Assembly: GCF_014203665.1 (NCBI RefSeq)
Contig: NZ_JACHJN010000005.1
Coordinates: 372,001-436,000 of the forward strand
Direction of reading: 5' to 3'
DNA: 64,000 bases
Source of the DNA: Saccharothrix tamanrassetensis
Lineage (GTDB): Bacteria; Actinomycetota; Actinomycetes; Mycobacteriales; Pseudonocardiaceae
Part shown: piece after piece, positions 17,578 through 29,591 of the stretch
Layout: each line of letters starts with the position of its first letter
How positions within the stretch are numbered: position 1 is the first letter of the stretch
The notes under the pieces: generated by a model
The model's input: the letters and a program-made list of their open reading frames with translations, nothing else
Told to the model about the DNA's origin: nothing
The model's database searches: none
Translations under genes and position numbers: made by a program

Positions 17578-18318
17578 TCACGCCGCGCGTCGCCTGCTCA
17601 CCGGGCGCAACCGCGGCCGGGTCGGGGCGGTGGGTTCCGCCGGGCGCGAGCCGCCCTCCGTTCCGACGACGTCCGGCGAGTCCGGCAGCGGGTCCGCGAC
17701 CCGCCCGCCGTCCGGATCGCGCCACCCCCGGTGCACCACCACCAGCAGCACCAGGCCGAGGAGCAGGATCGCGTGCGACGTGACCCGCTGCACCGTCGCC
17801 TGCCCGGCCACCAGGTCCTGCACCGAGAACACCCCCAGCACCACCACGAACCCCGCCACCACCGGCAGCATCCCGGTGGTGGCCCGAGGGCGCAGGGCCG
17901 TCCACAGCAAACCCAGCCCCAGCGCGAGGTTCCACGCGGTGCTCTCGTTGAACAGGTGACTGCCGCTCGCCCCGTGCACCCCGTGCCCGGCCGCCGCCGG
18001 GGCCGTGCCGGAGCCGAGCACCTGCGCCAGACCCAACGTGAGCTGCGCGACCGCGACCCCCGCCAACGCGGCACGGGGGTACCAGCCGCGCGTGGTCGCC
18101 TTCACCGGCGCTGCCGCGTCCAGCACCGCGGCGGCCAGGTCCGGCGTCGGCGTCGCCGGGCGCAGGCGCAGCGACCGGGTCAGCGCCGCCGCCTCGTCCT
18201 GCCACGCCCGGCACGCGGCGCAGCCGTCCAGGTGCGCGTCGGTGTCGCCGGCGGGCACCGGCTCCGGTTCGCCGTCCAGCCGCGCCGACAGGGCCTCCCG
18301 GCAGGTCTCGCAGTCCAC
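17578..18318 (-). CDS. Membrane protein with N-terminal zf-HC2 zinc finger (anti-sigma type)
   Basis: 246 residues from the GTG at 18318, which has AGGA upstream. The N-terminus carries the zinc-binding anti-sigma pattern CETC near residue 3, then HLDGCAAC (H-x3-C-x2-C). Three to four membrane segments follow (LGLGLLWTAL, VVVLGVFSVQDLVAG, ILLLGLVLLVVV). ZAS proteins hold an ECF sigma factor at the membrane until a signal releases it. The matching ECF gene, 63 bases away on the other strand, is truncated, so this anti-sigma appears to have lost its partner. Confidence 0.8.
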   Translation of the reverse strand: MDCETCREALSARLDGEPEPVPAGDTDAHLDGCAACRAWQDEAAALTRSLRLRPATPTPDLAAAVLDAAAPVKATTRGWYPRAALAGVAVAQLTLGLAQVLGSGTAPAAAGHGVHGASGSHLFNESTAWNLALGLGLLWTALRPRATTGMLPVVAGFVVVLGVFSVQDLVAGQATVQRVTSHAILLLGLVLLVVVHRGWRDPDGGRVADPLPDSPDVVGTEGGSRPAEPTAPTRPRLRPVSRRRAA

Positions 18319-18381
18319 GGTCCTATTGTCGGCCAAGTGGGCGCGGAAGTTCCCGTTCCGGGTGCACCAGCCTGGTCGACT

Positions 18382-18576
18382 GTGCCGATTTCACGCGGTG
18401 ACGACGACACGGTCACCACGTGGGCGTTGGCCGCCCGGTCCGGTGACCGTGCCGCACTGGAGCGCTTCACCCGCGCCACCCAGCGCGAGGTGTGGCGCCT
18501 GGTGGCCCACCTGACCGACCCTGGCCGTGCCGACGACCTGGCCAAAGAGGTCTACTTGCGGGCGCTGCGCAGCTGA
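18382..18576 (+). pseudogene. Truncated ECF sigma factor (region 2 only)
   Basis: From a GTG at 18382, 64 residues can be read: DDDTVTTWALAARSGDRAAL, then TQREVWRLVAHLTDPGRADD and LAKEVYLRALRS before a TGA. This is the start of sigma region 2 of an ECF factor. Full proteins continue well beyond 160 residues with region 4. Nothing recognisable follows in any frame; the next 250 bases are low-complexity repeats. It is divergent from its presumed anti-sigma gene. Confidence 0.75.
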
Positions 18577-18654
18577 GCGGGCGGGGTCCGAGGACCGACG
18601 AGGGCTTGCTGGTGCGTTCGCGGTGTCCGCTGCGTGTCGGTCGCTGTTCGCTGC

Positions 18655-18796
18655 GCGTCGGTGCTGGGTGGTGCTCCGTGCTGGGTGGTGCTCCGCACTT
18701 CGTGATCTGTGCTGGATGGTGCTCCGTGCTCCGTGCTCCGTGCTCCGTGCTCCGTGCCCGGTGCTGGGTGGTGCTGCGTGCTCGGTGGTGCGTCGC
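18655..18796. repeat. GTGCTCC / GTGCTGGGTG low-complexity repeat block
   Basis: Five exact tandem copies of the 7-mer GTGCTCC at 18719-18753, flanked by looser copies of GTGCTGGGTGGTGCTCCGT. The period is not a multiple of three and no conserved protein is encoded. Confidence 0.8.
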
Positions 18797-18955
18797 ATCG
18801 CCGATGCGGATAGTGCGTGGGTGCTGGAGGTTCCTGGGCGGGGCCTTGATCTGCCTGGAGGTGCAAGCCCTGCCTGAGCGCGGCGTTCTGTTTCAGGCAA
18901 TGAAAAATCTCGCGGATTGGTGCCCGGATCGCAAGCAGTTCAGCCGATGTGGTGA

Positions 18956-18985
18956 CCCCGGCCGGGACAGGCGGCCCGGCCGGGG
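18956..18985. terminator. Strong hairpin 3' of the HAF-repeat gene
   Basis: Perfect 11-bp arms CCCCGGCCGGG / CCCGGCCGGGG with an 8-base loop. It can terminate minus-strand transcription from the gene ending at 19046. Confidence 0.65.
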
Positions 18986-19045
18986 TGTTGGGTTGCTGCG
19001 GGTAAGAACAACTGACGTTCGTTGATCACCCGGTCGGGCTGGTGA

Positions 19046-20179
19046 TCACCTGGTAGTGGTTGGCCAGGTGGGCAGGACGCGCCACTTCGCGGCTCGGTAG
19101 CTGCCGTCGGCCGCGGTGGTGTGGCCGACGACGGTGCCGAAGTTGTTCAGCGCCACGGGCACGCTGTACGCCCCGCCCAGGGTGCCCAGCTCCACGACCC
19201 GGCCGTGCCGCCACAGGAACGCCTGCCGCTGCCCCGACGCCGAGCTCCAGCCGACGATGTCACCGGAGTCGCTGATCGCGAGAGCCTCGGCCGGCCCCGG
19301 AACGTCCAGCACCACCTGACGGCCGCCGCGCCACACGGTCGCGCGCTTGGTGCCCGTCGCGTCCTGGGTCCAGCCCACGATGTCACCGCGTTCGTTGATC
19401 GCCTGCGGATTCGCCGCCACCCCACCGACCCCACCGGGCAGCACGGTCACCCCTTCGCCTTCCCACCGCAGGGGCTGGTTGTCGCGCGTGCCGACCACGA
19501 CGCCGGACTCGTTGGCCGCCGACACCGCGTACCGCCCGGTACCGGGCACGGACGGCAGCCGCCCGCACGAGGCCTCGCGGCAGCGGAACGCATGGCTGTC
19601 GGTGCCGAACATCGGCAGGTGCGAGCCCGCCACCAGGCCCGCGTCGTTGATCACGGAGATCGTCAGGTGCGGACCGCCGGCCAGTTGCAGGCCCTGCTGA
19701 CGACCGTCCTTCCAGAGGGACGCGGCCTCCTGGTGGTAGCCGTACGGGGACGTCGAGTACGTCATCGGCACCGCGCCGGCGGAGTTGATCGCGGTGGCGC
19801 TCACCCAGCCCGAACCCGACGGTGCGATGTCGGTGGTGGTGCCGTTGTGCCAGATCCTGGGGTGCTGCACGTACGTGCCGCTGCCGCTCAGGTACTCCAG
19901 GCCGAGCACCTGGCCGCGCCGGTTGATCGCGGTGGCGTTGCCGCGGCCGAGGTCGGTGGTCTTGCCGCGGTGCCACAGCACGGCGTGCTGCGGGCCGTTG
20001 CCGGAACTCGAGCCGGCGACCTGGCCGAAGTCGTTCACGCCGGCCACGCTCGCGGTCTGGCCGGGCAGTGCGGGCAGTTCGGTGACCGACACGCGGTCGG
20101 CGGCGTGCGCGGTCGGCGCGGCCGACAGTGGCAGGGCCACGGCCAGCAGCAGGGGAACCAGCAGGCGGGACTGGGGCAT
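19046..20179 (-). CDS. Secreted HAF-repeat protein
   Basis: 377 residues with a Sec signal peptide (MPQSRLLVPLLLAVALPLSA, cleavage after AHA). The mature protein is built of repeats of about 40-50 residues with the HAF-type pattern IN..G.VVG (ATAINRRGQVLG, VALNNFGTVVGHT, LGTLGGAYS). HAF-repeat proteins are extracellular, probably beta-propeller-like, and of unknown biochemical role. Monocistronic; terminator at 18956-18985. Confidence 0.8.
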   Translation of the reverse strand: MPQSRLLVPLLLAVALPLSAAPTAHAADRVSVTELPALPGQTASVAGVNDFGQVAGSSSGNGPQHAVLWHRGKTTDLGRGNATAINRRGQVLGLEYLSGSGTYVQHPRIWHNGTTTDIAPSGSGWVSATAINSAGAVPMTYSTSPYGYHQEAASLWKDGRQQGLQLAGGPHLTISVINDAGLVAGSHLPMFGTDSHAFRCREASCGRLPSVPGTGRYAVSAANESGVVVGTRDNQPLRWEGEGVTVLPGGVGGVAANPQAINERGDIVGWTQDATGTKRATVWRGGRQVVLDVPGPAEALAISDSGDIVGWSSASGQRQAFLWRHGRVVELGTLGGAYSVPVALNNFGTVVGHTTAADGSYRAAKWRVLPTWPTTTR

Positions 20180-20477
20180 GGTCGCTCCGATGCGGAAGAC
20201 GTTGGCGGCCCTGGTCAGGACGTTATCCGCGATGGGGTGGCATCGGCGTCGGCCGGACAGCGGAATGATCGACGCGACCGGTGACTGGTCTGAACCGGAC
20301 GGCCGAGTGAGTATGGTCCGACGCGCGCCGCAAGCCCGCGTTCGGCACGAGTCCGCCGTGGTCGGCGTTAGGCCGAACTTCCGCCGAAGAGCAACGGGAT
20401 AGCACTCTGCGGTGTCTTAGTCACCGAGGGGAGTGGCGGCCGAAGAGGTGCAGCCCGGTGACTGGGGGAGAACTCCG

Positions 20478-21680
20478 ATGACCCGCAGGAGGACACCACT
20501 CCTGGTCGCGGGCCTCGTGACGGCGGCTGCCATGACCGCCGTGACCGACTCCACGACCGCGACTGCGACTGCGAACACGACCGCGACCACGACCGCGAGC
20601 ACGACTACGGCTGCGAACGCCCAACAGCGCACCGCGCAACCCGGCCCGGACGGCACGGTCATGCTGGTTACCGGCGACCAGGTCACGCTCTACCAGGGGG
20701 AAGTGCAGGTGCGGCCGGGCCGACCTGCTGTTCCGCCAGCTCCGCGACGAGCGGGGCGACCTGCACGTCGTGCCGTCCGACGCCGCCCCGGCGGTGCGCG
20801 AAGGGCGACTGGACGAGCGGCTGTTCGACGGACAAGCGCGGGTTCCGCGATCAGCTGGCGGGCGGGCCGCTTCCGTTGCGGCGCACCGAGTACTACTCGC
20901 CGGGCGTGGGCCGGCACGGCGCGTTCCTGCAGATGACGGCCCCGAACGCGTACCCCCCGGACACGTACCAGCAGACGGGGCAGGCACGGCGGTTCACGGC
21001 CGGTCGGACGGTTGCGGAGACGTGGAACCTGGCCGTGTACGGGCCGGCTTTCCCTTACATGCCAAGACCTGCCGAGTGGGCGGGGCGGCTGGGTGACCAG
21101 GTGCGGGTGTCGGTGCCGATGTTCACCGACCAGGACCCGCGCCGCTTCGGCTTCTCGCAGACCGTGAAGGCGCGGACCACCCTGCACCGTGACGGTGTGC
21201 TGGTGGGTGAGTCGCCGTCGGCGGGTTCCCTGCGGGGCACCGTGCCGGCGGGCAGGGGCGCCTTCAGGCTGCACACCCGGGCACAGCGGGCGGACGTGTC
21301 CGAGTTGTCCACTGATGTTTCCGCGACGCGGACGTTCGCCTCGGACACGGTGGCCGGTGAGACCGCGGTCGACCTGCCTCTGCTGGCCGTCCGGTTCGCG
21401 CTGCGGCTGGACGACCGGAACCGGGCGTCCGTTCGCGTTCCCGGTGTACGTGCAGCGCAACGGGGCGGTCGAACCGCGTGACGTGCGGACCACCGTGCAG
21501 GTGTCCTACGGCGACGGCGGCAGGTGGAAGCCGGTGCCCCTGGTCAAGCTCGGTGAACGCCGGGTGGCGGCGGTGTCGCACCCCGCCGGCGCGAAGCACG
21601 TGTCGCTACGGGCTTCCGCCGAGGACAAGGACGGGAACGCGGTCGAACAGACCATCATCCGCGCCTACGCCCTGAAGTAG
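20478..21680 (+). pseudogene. Decayed subtilisin-family (S8) exoprotease
   Basis: The ATG at 20478 opens a signal region (MTRRRTPLLVAGLVTAAAM), then GTVMLVTGDQVTLYQG, the start of the propeptide typical of long actinobacterial subtilases. The frame shifts near 20720 to ADLLFRQLRDERGDLHVVPS, again near 20835 to LPLRRTEYYSPG, and again near 21430 to FPVYVQRNGAV ... ASAEDKDGNAVEQTIIRAYAL. The last part is the usual C-terminus of these proteases. The whole catalytic Asp-His-Ser domain (several hundred residues) is missing at about 20835. The shifts sum to zero. Confidence 0.8.
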
Positions 21681-21705
21681 TCCCCGCGACCCGTTGGGCC
21701 CGTCG

Positions 21706-22299
21706 TCACTGCGGGTCCAACGGGTTGGTCAACACCCGCTCGGGCCAGCCGGACCGCATCAGGTCGGCGGCGGCGCAACCGGGCTTCCGCTCGGCCTGGT
21801 CCTCGGCCTTCGCGAGGAAGGCGGGCGCGAAGCCCAGGCGCGGGAGGCGTTCCAGCAGCTCGGCCTTGAACTCCGGCGAGAACTCGTCCAGCCGCCGCCC
21901 CGACACGTCCGCGCTCACGGCCACCTGCAGCAGGTGGCTCTCCGGGTCCTCCCGCGCCTCCACGTCGTCCCGCATGTGCAGCACGATGATCTCGGCCAGC
22001 CTGTTCCGCCTCGCGACGGACCACCCCGCGCCGGTGGCGAAGACCCTCGCCAGGTGCGCGCCGGCCTCCTCGAAGGGCATGGTGTGGCTGTCGAACGGCG
22101 GCGTCAACGCCAGGTCGTGCAGCAGCGCGGCGACGTAGAGGAGTTCACCGTCGTAGTCGACCCTGGTGGCGGCACCGTAGGCAGCGGCCCACGAGTAGGC
22201 GCGCAGCGAGTGGTTGCGCAACCACGGCTCGGCGTACTCGTCGCACACCTCGAACGCGGCCCTGGCCGCCTTGCTGTCCGCTCCGGAGAAGAAGTCCAC
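21706..22299 (-). CDS. HD-domain protein (putative metal-dependent phosphohydrolase)
   Basis: 197 residues from a GTG at 22299 (VDFFSGADSKAARAAFEV). The HD signature is present: NHSLRAYSWAAAYG with the first His, then LLHDLAL carrying the HD pair, and HMRDDVEA later. HD proteins hydrolyse nucleotides or phosphoesters with a bound metal. The longer upstream in-frame opening runs through the 23-bp repeat block and encodes only low-complexity peptide, so I reject it as coding. Confidence 0.75.
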   Translation of the reverse strand: MDFFSGADSKAARAAFEVCDEYAEPWLRNHSLRAYSWAAAYGAATRVDYDGELLYVAALLHDLALTPPFDSHTMPFEEAGAHLARVFATGAGWSVARRNRLAEIIVLHMRDDVEAREDPESHLLQVAVSADVSGRRLDEFSPEFKAELLERLPRLGFAPAFLAKAEDQAERKPGCAAADLMRSGWPERVLTNPLDPQ

Positions 22300-22318
22300 G
22301 ACGACGAGCCTAGAACGC

Positions 22319-22456
22319 CGCGCGGACCCGCTCCACAACACCGCGCGGACCCGCTCCACAACACCGCGCGGACCCGCTCCACAACACCGCGCGGACCCGC
22401 TCCACAACACCGCGCGGACCCGCCACAACACCGCGCGGACCCGCCACAACACCGCC
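22319..22456. repeat. Tandem 23-bp minisatellite
   Basis: Four exact 23-bp units (CGCGCGGACCCGCTCCACAA + CAC) start at 22319, 22342, 22365 and 22388. Two 21-bp variants lacking two bases start at 22411 and 22432, and a partial copy at 22453. The block lies between the HD-domain gene and the 503-residue gene. Because 23 is not divisible by 3, every frame stays open, which mimics coding. Confidence 0.9.
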
Positions 22457-22509
22457 CTGCGCCGCTCCGACCCTGCGCCGCTCCGACCGGGGGGCGGTAC
22501 CGGCCGGGG

Positions 22510-24021
22510 TCAGGTCGTGCGCAGGCGTTCCAGCCACGCGGCGAACGTCATCGTGCGGGTGGGCGGGGTCTCCAGGTCTTCGGCCAGGCTCCGCCAGCGT
22601 TCCTCGGAGGTGCCGCAGGCTTCGGCCACCAGGCAGGCGACCTGTTCGGCCTGTTCGGTGCTCTCCAGCACCCGGTAGGCGGGCAGCGCGCCGAGGATCT
22701 CCGGGGTGGTGAACCGGCAGCGGAGCAGGCCGTCGACCGTGGTGTCCCGTTGTGCCGCACGGGTTTTCAGGTGACGCAGGTGCGCCCGCAGCTCCGCCTC
22801 CGGATCGTCCAGTGTGGCCAGTTCGTCGTCGCTCGGCACCTCGATGTACTTCGGCAGTCGCTCCTCGGCCTCCTGGCGGATCCGCGTCAGGTGCTCGACG
22901 CACACGGTCCGCAGGTCGCCGTCCGCGCGGCGCAGGACGGCTTCGAGAGCGCGTTCGTCCAGGGCGGGCACCACGGCGATGAGGTCGGACCGGGACACCA
23001 GGGGGTTGCCGGTGAGTGCTTCCATCGCCGCGGCGCGCCAGGCGAACCACTTGTCCAGTTCGTCCGGTTCCTGCAAGCGGTAGTCGGACGGTCCGTTCGC
23101 CGCCGCGGCGACCGCCTGCGCCAGCAGGGGGGCGTCGGAGCTGAGTTCGGCGAGGGCGGCGATCTCCTCCCACTGCGGTCCGAGGTAGTCGTCCACCGGC
23201 GCCCAGCCGTCCGCCACGACCTCGTGCACCAGGCGCTCGAACGCTTCCGGCGCGAGCCGGCGCAGCCTCGGCCACCGGGCGGCGTGGCGGGCGGCGGTGC
23301 GCAGGCGTTCACCGGCGGCGAACTCCTCGCCGCGCAGCTCCTCGGTGAGGACCTCGGGCAGGCAGGCGAGGAGCACCTCGTCGGTCAGCTCCTCCGGGCG
23401 GGTGAGCAGGATGCGGCGGATCCGGGTGGCCTGCCCGCCGTCCCGGGCCAGGTCGACCCACAGGTCGGGGTGCCCTTCCATCAGGGACCACGCCACGTCG
23501 TTGCGGGCGGACCGCTCCCGGCCCAGCCGCTTGATCGTCTCGTGCTGCTCGATCTCGGTCAGCGAGGAGAACTCGGGGGTGGCGCCGCGCTCGACCAGCG
23601 CGGCCTCGACCAGCGCGACCCGGATCGCGTCCGGCATCCGCCCGGACACCTGCCGCGTCCACAGCTCGGCGGCCTGCCGGACGTCGGTCCAGTCCAGCAG
23701 CGCGGCCGACTCGACGGCCGCGGCCGGCCACCCGCGTGACCCGCAGTAGGCGACCAGGTCGGGCAGCGCGCCGTGCGCCTCGGTGGCCACCCGCACCAGG
23801 TCCGGTTCAGCCGGCCAGAGCGCCAGCAGGTCGACCACGAGGTAGGAGGGTGCTTCGTGCAGCAGGTGCCGGCGCAGTCCGTCTTCCACGTCGTCGCGTC
23901 GGGCCAGCTCCACCAGCAGGCTCGGCTGCACGCTCGCGACCGCGGTGACGACACCGCGCAGCTGGGCCTCGGACAGCGAGCGGGACCGGGTGAGCGCGGC
24001 GAGCAGAGCGGGTTTCACCAT
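22510..24021 (-). CDS. Large helical protein of unknown function
   Basis: 503 residues from an ATG at 24021. It is rich in Ala, Leu, Glu and Arg, with repeating amphipathic helices (LLVELARRDDVEDGLRRHLL, AELWTRQVSGRMPD, PEAFERLVHEVVADGW), suggesting a HEAT/ARM-like solenoid. No signal, membrane segment or catalytic motif is visible. Its start lies 28 bases after the stop of the membrane-protein gene at 24049, so the two are probably cotranscribed. Function not recognised. Confidence 0.65.
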   Translation of the reverse strand: MVKPALLAALTRSRSLSEAQLRGVVTAVASVQPSLLVELARRDDVEDGLRRHLLHEAPSYLVVDLLALWPAEPDLVRVATEAHGALPDLVAYCGSRGWPAAAVESAALLDWTDVRQAAELWTRQVSGRMPDAIRVALVEAALVERGATPEFSSLTEIEQHETIKRLGRERSARNDVAWSLMEGHPDLWVDLARDGGQATRIRRILLTRPEELTDEVLLACLPEVLTEELRGEEFAAGERLRTAARHAARWPRLRRLAPEAFERLVHEVVADGWAPVDDYLGPQWEEIAALAELSSDAPLLAQAVAAAANGPSDYRLQEPDELDKWFAWRAAAMEALTGNPLVSRSDLIAVVPALDERALEAVLRRADGDLRTVCVEHLTRIRQEAEERLPKYIEVPSDDELATLDDPEAELRAHLRHLKTRAAQRDTTVDGLLRCRFTTPEILGALPAYRVLESTEQAEQVACLVAEACGTSEERWRSLAEDLETPPTRTMTFAAWLERLRTT

Positions 24022-24048
24022 GCAACTCTGACACAGGTCGGCCCCGGA

Positions 24049-27407
<3,359 letters not shown>

Positions 27408-27433
27408 CCGCACACCGCTTCCGAAACAGGGGC

Positions 27434-27463
27434 TTGCACCCGTTGTCGAGCTGTGTCTAGGGT
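27434..27463 (+). promoter_or_regulatory. Candidate promoter for the VOC protein
   Basis: TTGCAC (-35) and TAGGGT (-10) with 18-bp spacing, directly upstream of the GTGTCC palindromes. TetR binding there would block it. Confidence 0.45.
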
Positions 27464-27470
27464 ACACCTT

Positions 27471-27514
27471 GTGTCCGCCGGACACACAAGTTACCGCAGG
27501 ACACGGCAGTGTCC
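27471..27514. promoter_or_regulatory. Paired GTGTCC/GGACAC operators
   Basis: Two palindromes: GTGTCCG-C-CGGACAC at 27471-27485 and GGACAC-N4-GTGTCC at 27499-27514. They sit between the divergent TetR and VOC genes and are the natural candidates for the TetR binding sites. Confidence 0.65.
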
Positions 27515-27538
27515 GCCAGTGCCGACAGTGGGGGCCTC

Positions 27539-27943
27539 ATGTCCGTCAAGATCTTCGTCAACCTGCCCGTGGCCGACCTCGCGAAGTCCATCGAGTTCTT
27601 CGGCACCCTGGGCTTCAAGCACAACCCGGAGTTCACCGACGAGAACGCCACGTGCATCGTCTTCGGCGACACCGTCTACGCGATGCTGCTGACCAAGCCC
27701 TACTTCAAGACGTTCGTCACCGACCGGGAGATCGTCGACAGCGACAAGGCGGTGGAGGCGATCCTGGCGCTGGGCGTGGACAGCCGCGCGGAGGTCGACG
27801 AGATCGTGGACAAGGCGCTGGCGGCGGGCGCTCGGTCGAGCAAGGAGCCGCAGGACCACGGCTTCATGTACTCGCGCGGGTTCGCCGACCTGGACGGCCA
27901 CCTGTGGGAGCTGTTCTGGATGGACGAGTCCGCCCAGGGGTGA
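27539..27943 (+). CDS. VOC (glyoxalase/bleomycin-resistance) superfamily protein
   Basis: 134 residues. It opens MSVKIFVNLPVADLAKSIEF with FFGTLGF and closes RGFADLDGHLWELFWMD, where the conserved Glu (WELF) would bind metal. Single-module VOC proteins of this type are metal-dependent lyases, dioxygenases or drug-binding proteins. Transcription is probably controlled by the divergent TetR through the GTGTCC operators. Substrate unknown. Confidence 0.85.
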   Translation: MSVKIFVNLPVADLAKSIEFFGTLGFKHNPEFTDENATCIVFGDTVYAMLLTKPYFKTFVTDREIVDSDKAVEAILALGVDSRAEVDEIVDKALAAGARSSKEPQDHGFMYSRGFADLDGHLWELFWMDESAQG

Positions 27944-27954
27944 ACCGGGGAGCA

Positions 27955-27990
27955 CGGCGGCGGGCGGCCCACGGGAGCCACCCGCCGCCG
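27955..27990 (+). terminator. Hairpin terminator after the VOC gene
   Basis: Perfect 10-bp arms CGGCGGCGGG / CCCGCCGCCG with a 16-base loop, 11 bases after the stop. It also lies 3' of the convergent thiolase gene. Confidence 0.6.
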
Positions 27991-28087
27991 TCGACCGCCT
28001 GACGGCCCGGGGCTCCGGTCGTGCGGTCGGGGTCCGGGTGGGAGTCAAGGTCGGAGTCCGGGTCGGCGGACGAGCCCGCCGCCCCGG

Positions 28088-29281
28088 TCAGAGCCGTTCG
28101 ATGACGGTCGCGTTGGCCAGGCCGCCGGCCTCGCACATGGTCTGCAAGCCGTACCGCCCGCCGGTCTGCTCCAGCACGGACAGCAGCGTCGTCATCAGCC
28201 GTCCACCGCTGGCCCCGAGCGGGTGACCGATGGCCGTCGCGCCGCCGTTCACGTTGACCTTCGCCGGGTCCGCTCCGGTTTCCGCCAGCCAGGCCAGCAC
28301 GACGCTGGTGAACGCCTCGTTGACCTCGAACGCGTCGATGTCCGAAAGGGACAGTCCGGCGCGGTCCAGCACCTTGCGGGTGGCCGGGATGACGCCGGTC
28401 AGCATGAGCAGCGGGTCGTCGCCGACGACGGCGAACGAGTGCAGCCGGGCGCGCGGCCGGAGGCCGAGCTTCGCAGCGGTCTCGCCGGACGTGATCAGCA
28501 CGGCCGCCGCGCCGTCGTTGACGGGGGAGGAGTTGCCCGCCGTGATCCGCCAGTCCAGTTCGGGGAAGCGCTCCTGCCAGTGGTCGGCGCGGAACGCGGG
28601 GCGCAGGCCGGCCAGCACCTCGGGCGTGGTCGCCGGCCGGACGGACTCGTCGTGGTCGACGTCGACCGGTTCGCCGGCGGCGTTCGGTGCTTTCAGCGGG
28701 CTGACCTCGGCCGCGAACCGGCCTTCGGACCACGCGGTCGCGGCGCGGCGGTGGCTCTCGGCGGCGAACGCGTCCAGCTGCGTGCGGGGGAAACCCCAGC
28801 GCAGCGCGATGAGTTCGGCGCTGATGCCCTGCGGCACCAGGCCTTCCGGGTAGCGTCCGGCCGCACCCCGGCCGAGGAAGTCGCGGCCGGCGGTCTGGCT
28901 GCCGATCGGCACCCGGCTCATCGACTCCACGCCCGAGGCGATGACCACGTCGTACGCCCCGCCGAGCACGCCCTGCGCGGCGAAGTGGATCGCCTGCTGG
29001 CTGCTGCCGCACTGCCGGTCCACGGTCACCGCCGGCACCGACTCGGGCAGCCCCGCCGCGAGCGCCGCCCACCGCGCGGTGTTGGAGCTCTGCTCGCCGA
29101 TCTGCCCGACCGCGCCGCTGATCACGTCGTCCACCAGCGCCGGGTCGATGCCGGTCCGCTCCACCAGGGACCGGATGGCGTGCGCGTGCAGGTCGACCGG
29201 GTGGACGCCGGACAGCGCTCCGCCGGGTTTGCCCTTGCCGACCGGCGTGCGCACCGCGTCGACGATCACCGCGTCCCTCAT
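28088..29281 (-). CDS. Thiolase (acetyl-CoA C-acyltransferase)
   Basis: 397 residues; the start codon is preceded by a perfect GGAGGG. The acyl-accepting Cys91 lies in DRQCGSSQQA, and VNEAFTSV and GGATAIGHPLGASGGR carry the second conserved blocks. The C-terminal catalytic Cys is in TMCEAGGLANAT, a variant of the usual CxGxG. It would condense or cleave acyl-CoAs in fatty-acid or steroid-type degradation. Monocistronic, with a 310-base divergent promoter region shared with the DinB gene. Confidence 0.92.
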   Translation of the reverse strand: MRDAVIVDAVRTPVGKGKPGGALSGVHPVDLHAHAIRSLVERTGIDPALVDDVISGAVGQIGEQSSNTARWAALAAGLPESVPAVTVDRQCGSSQQAIHFAAQGVLGGAYDVVIASGVESMSRVPIGSQTAGRDFLGRGAAGRYPEGLVPQGISAELIALRWGFPRTQLDAFAAESHRRAATAWSEGRFAAEVSPLKAPNAAGEPVDVDHDESVRPATTPEVLAGLRPAFRADHWQERFPELDWRITAGNSSPVNDGAAAVLITSGETAAKLGLRPRARLHSFAVVGDDPLLMLTGVIPATRKVLDRAGLSLSDIDAFEVNEAFTSVVLAWLAETGADPAKVNVNGGATAIGHPLGASGGRLMTTLLSVLEQTGGRYGLQTMCEAGGLANATVIERL

Positions 29282-29591
29282 GGTCCCTCCTCGCATCGAA
29301 GCTGAAATCAAGGTCTACACCTGCTGAGTTGGATTTCACAACCCACTGTGACGCGTTGGGTGGACCTACGGACGTCGAGGCTGCGGCCGTTCGGCACCAC
29401 CGCGACGACTCGGGGCTGACCGTCGTCCCGGCACCGTGCGTGCGATCGGATGCACCTGACGGGATTTCCGGCGCTCGACCCGTGCGGTCTCGGTCAGGAT
29501 CCCGGAGGGGACGTGTGACGAACCTGCCCACACAGCAGCGGAACCACGGCATGGCCAAGGCCTTGCAGGCTGGGCGCGGGGCTGTTGGTGC
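29282..29591. other. Divergent promoter region, thiolase / DinB
   Basis: No gene seen. Just upstream of the thiolase there is an inverted GAAATC ... GATTTC pair (29306-29337) about 22 bases apart, a possible operator. The rest is unremarkable. Confidence 0.4.

Larger units (their letters stand above)
18577..19045. other. Repeat-rich intergenic region with terminator
   Basis: No gene seen. It holds simple GTGCTCC-type repeats (18655-18796) and a strong hairpin (18956-18985). Both lie where the missing 3' end of the sigma gene would be expected. Confidence 0.6.

Noticed and set aside
22300..22452. N-terminal extension of the HD-domain protein through the repeat block
   Set aside because: The extension encodes only repeated WRVRAVL-like peptide from the minisatellite; a GTG start at 22299 gives the normal domain length.
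22319..22456. CRISPR-like array
   Set aside because: Units are directly tandem with no spacers; it is a minisatellite.
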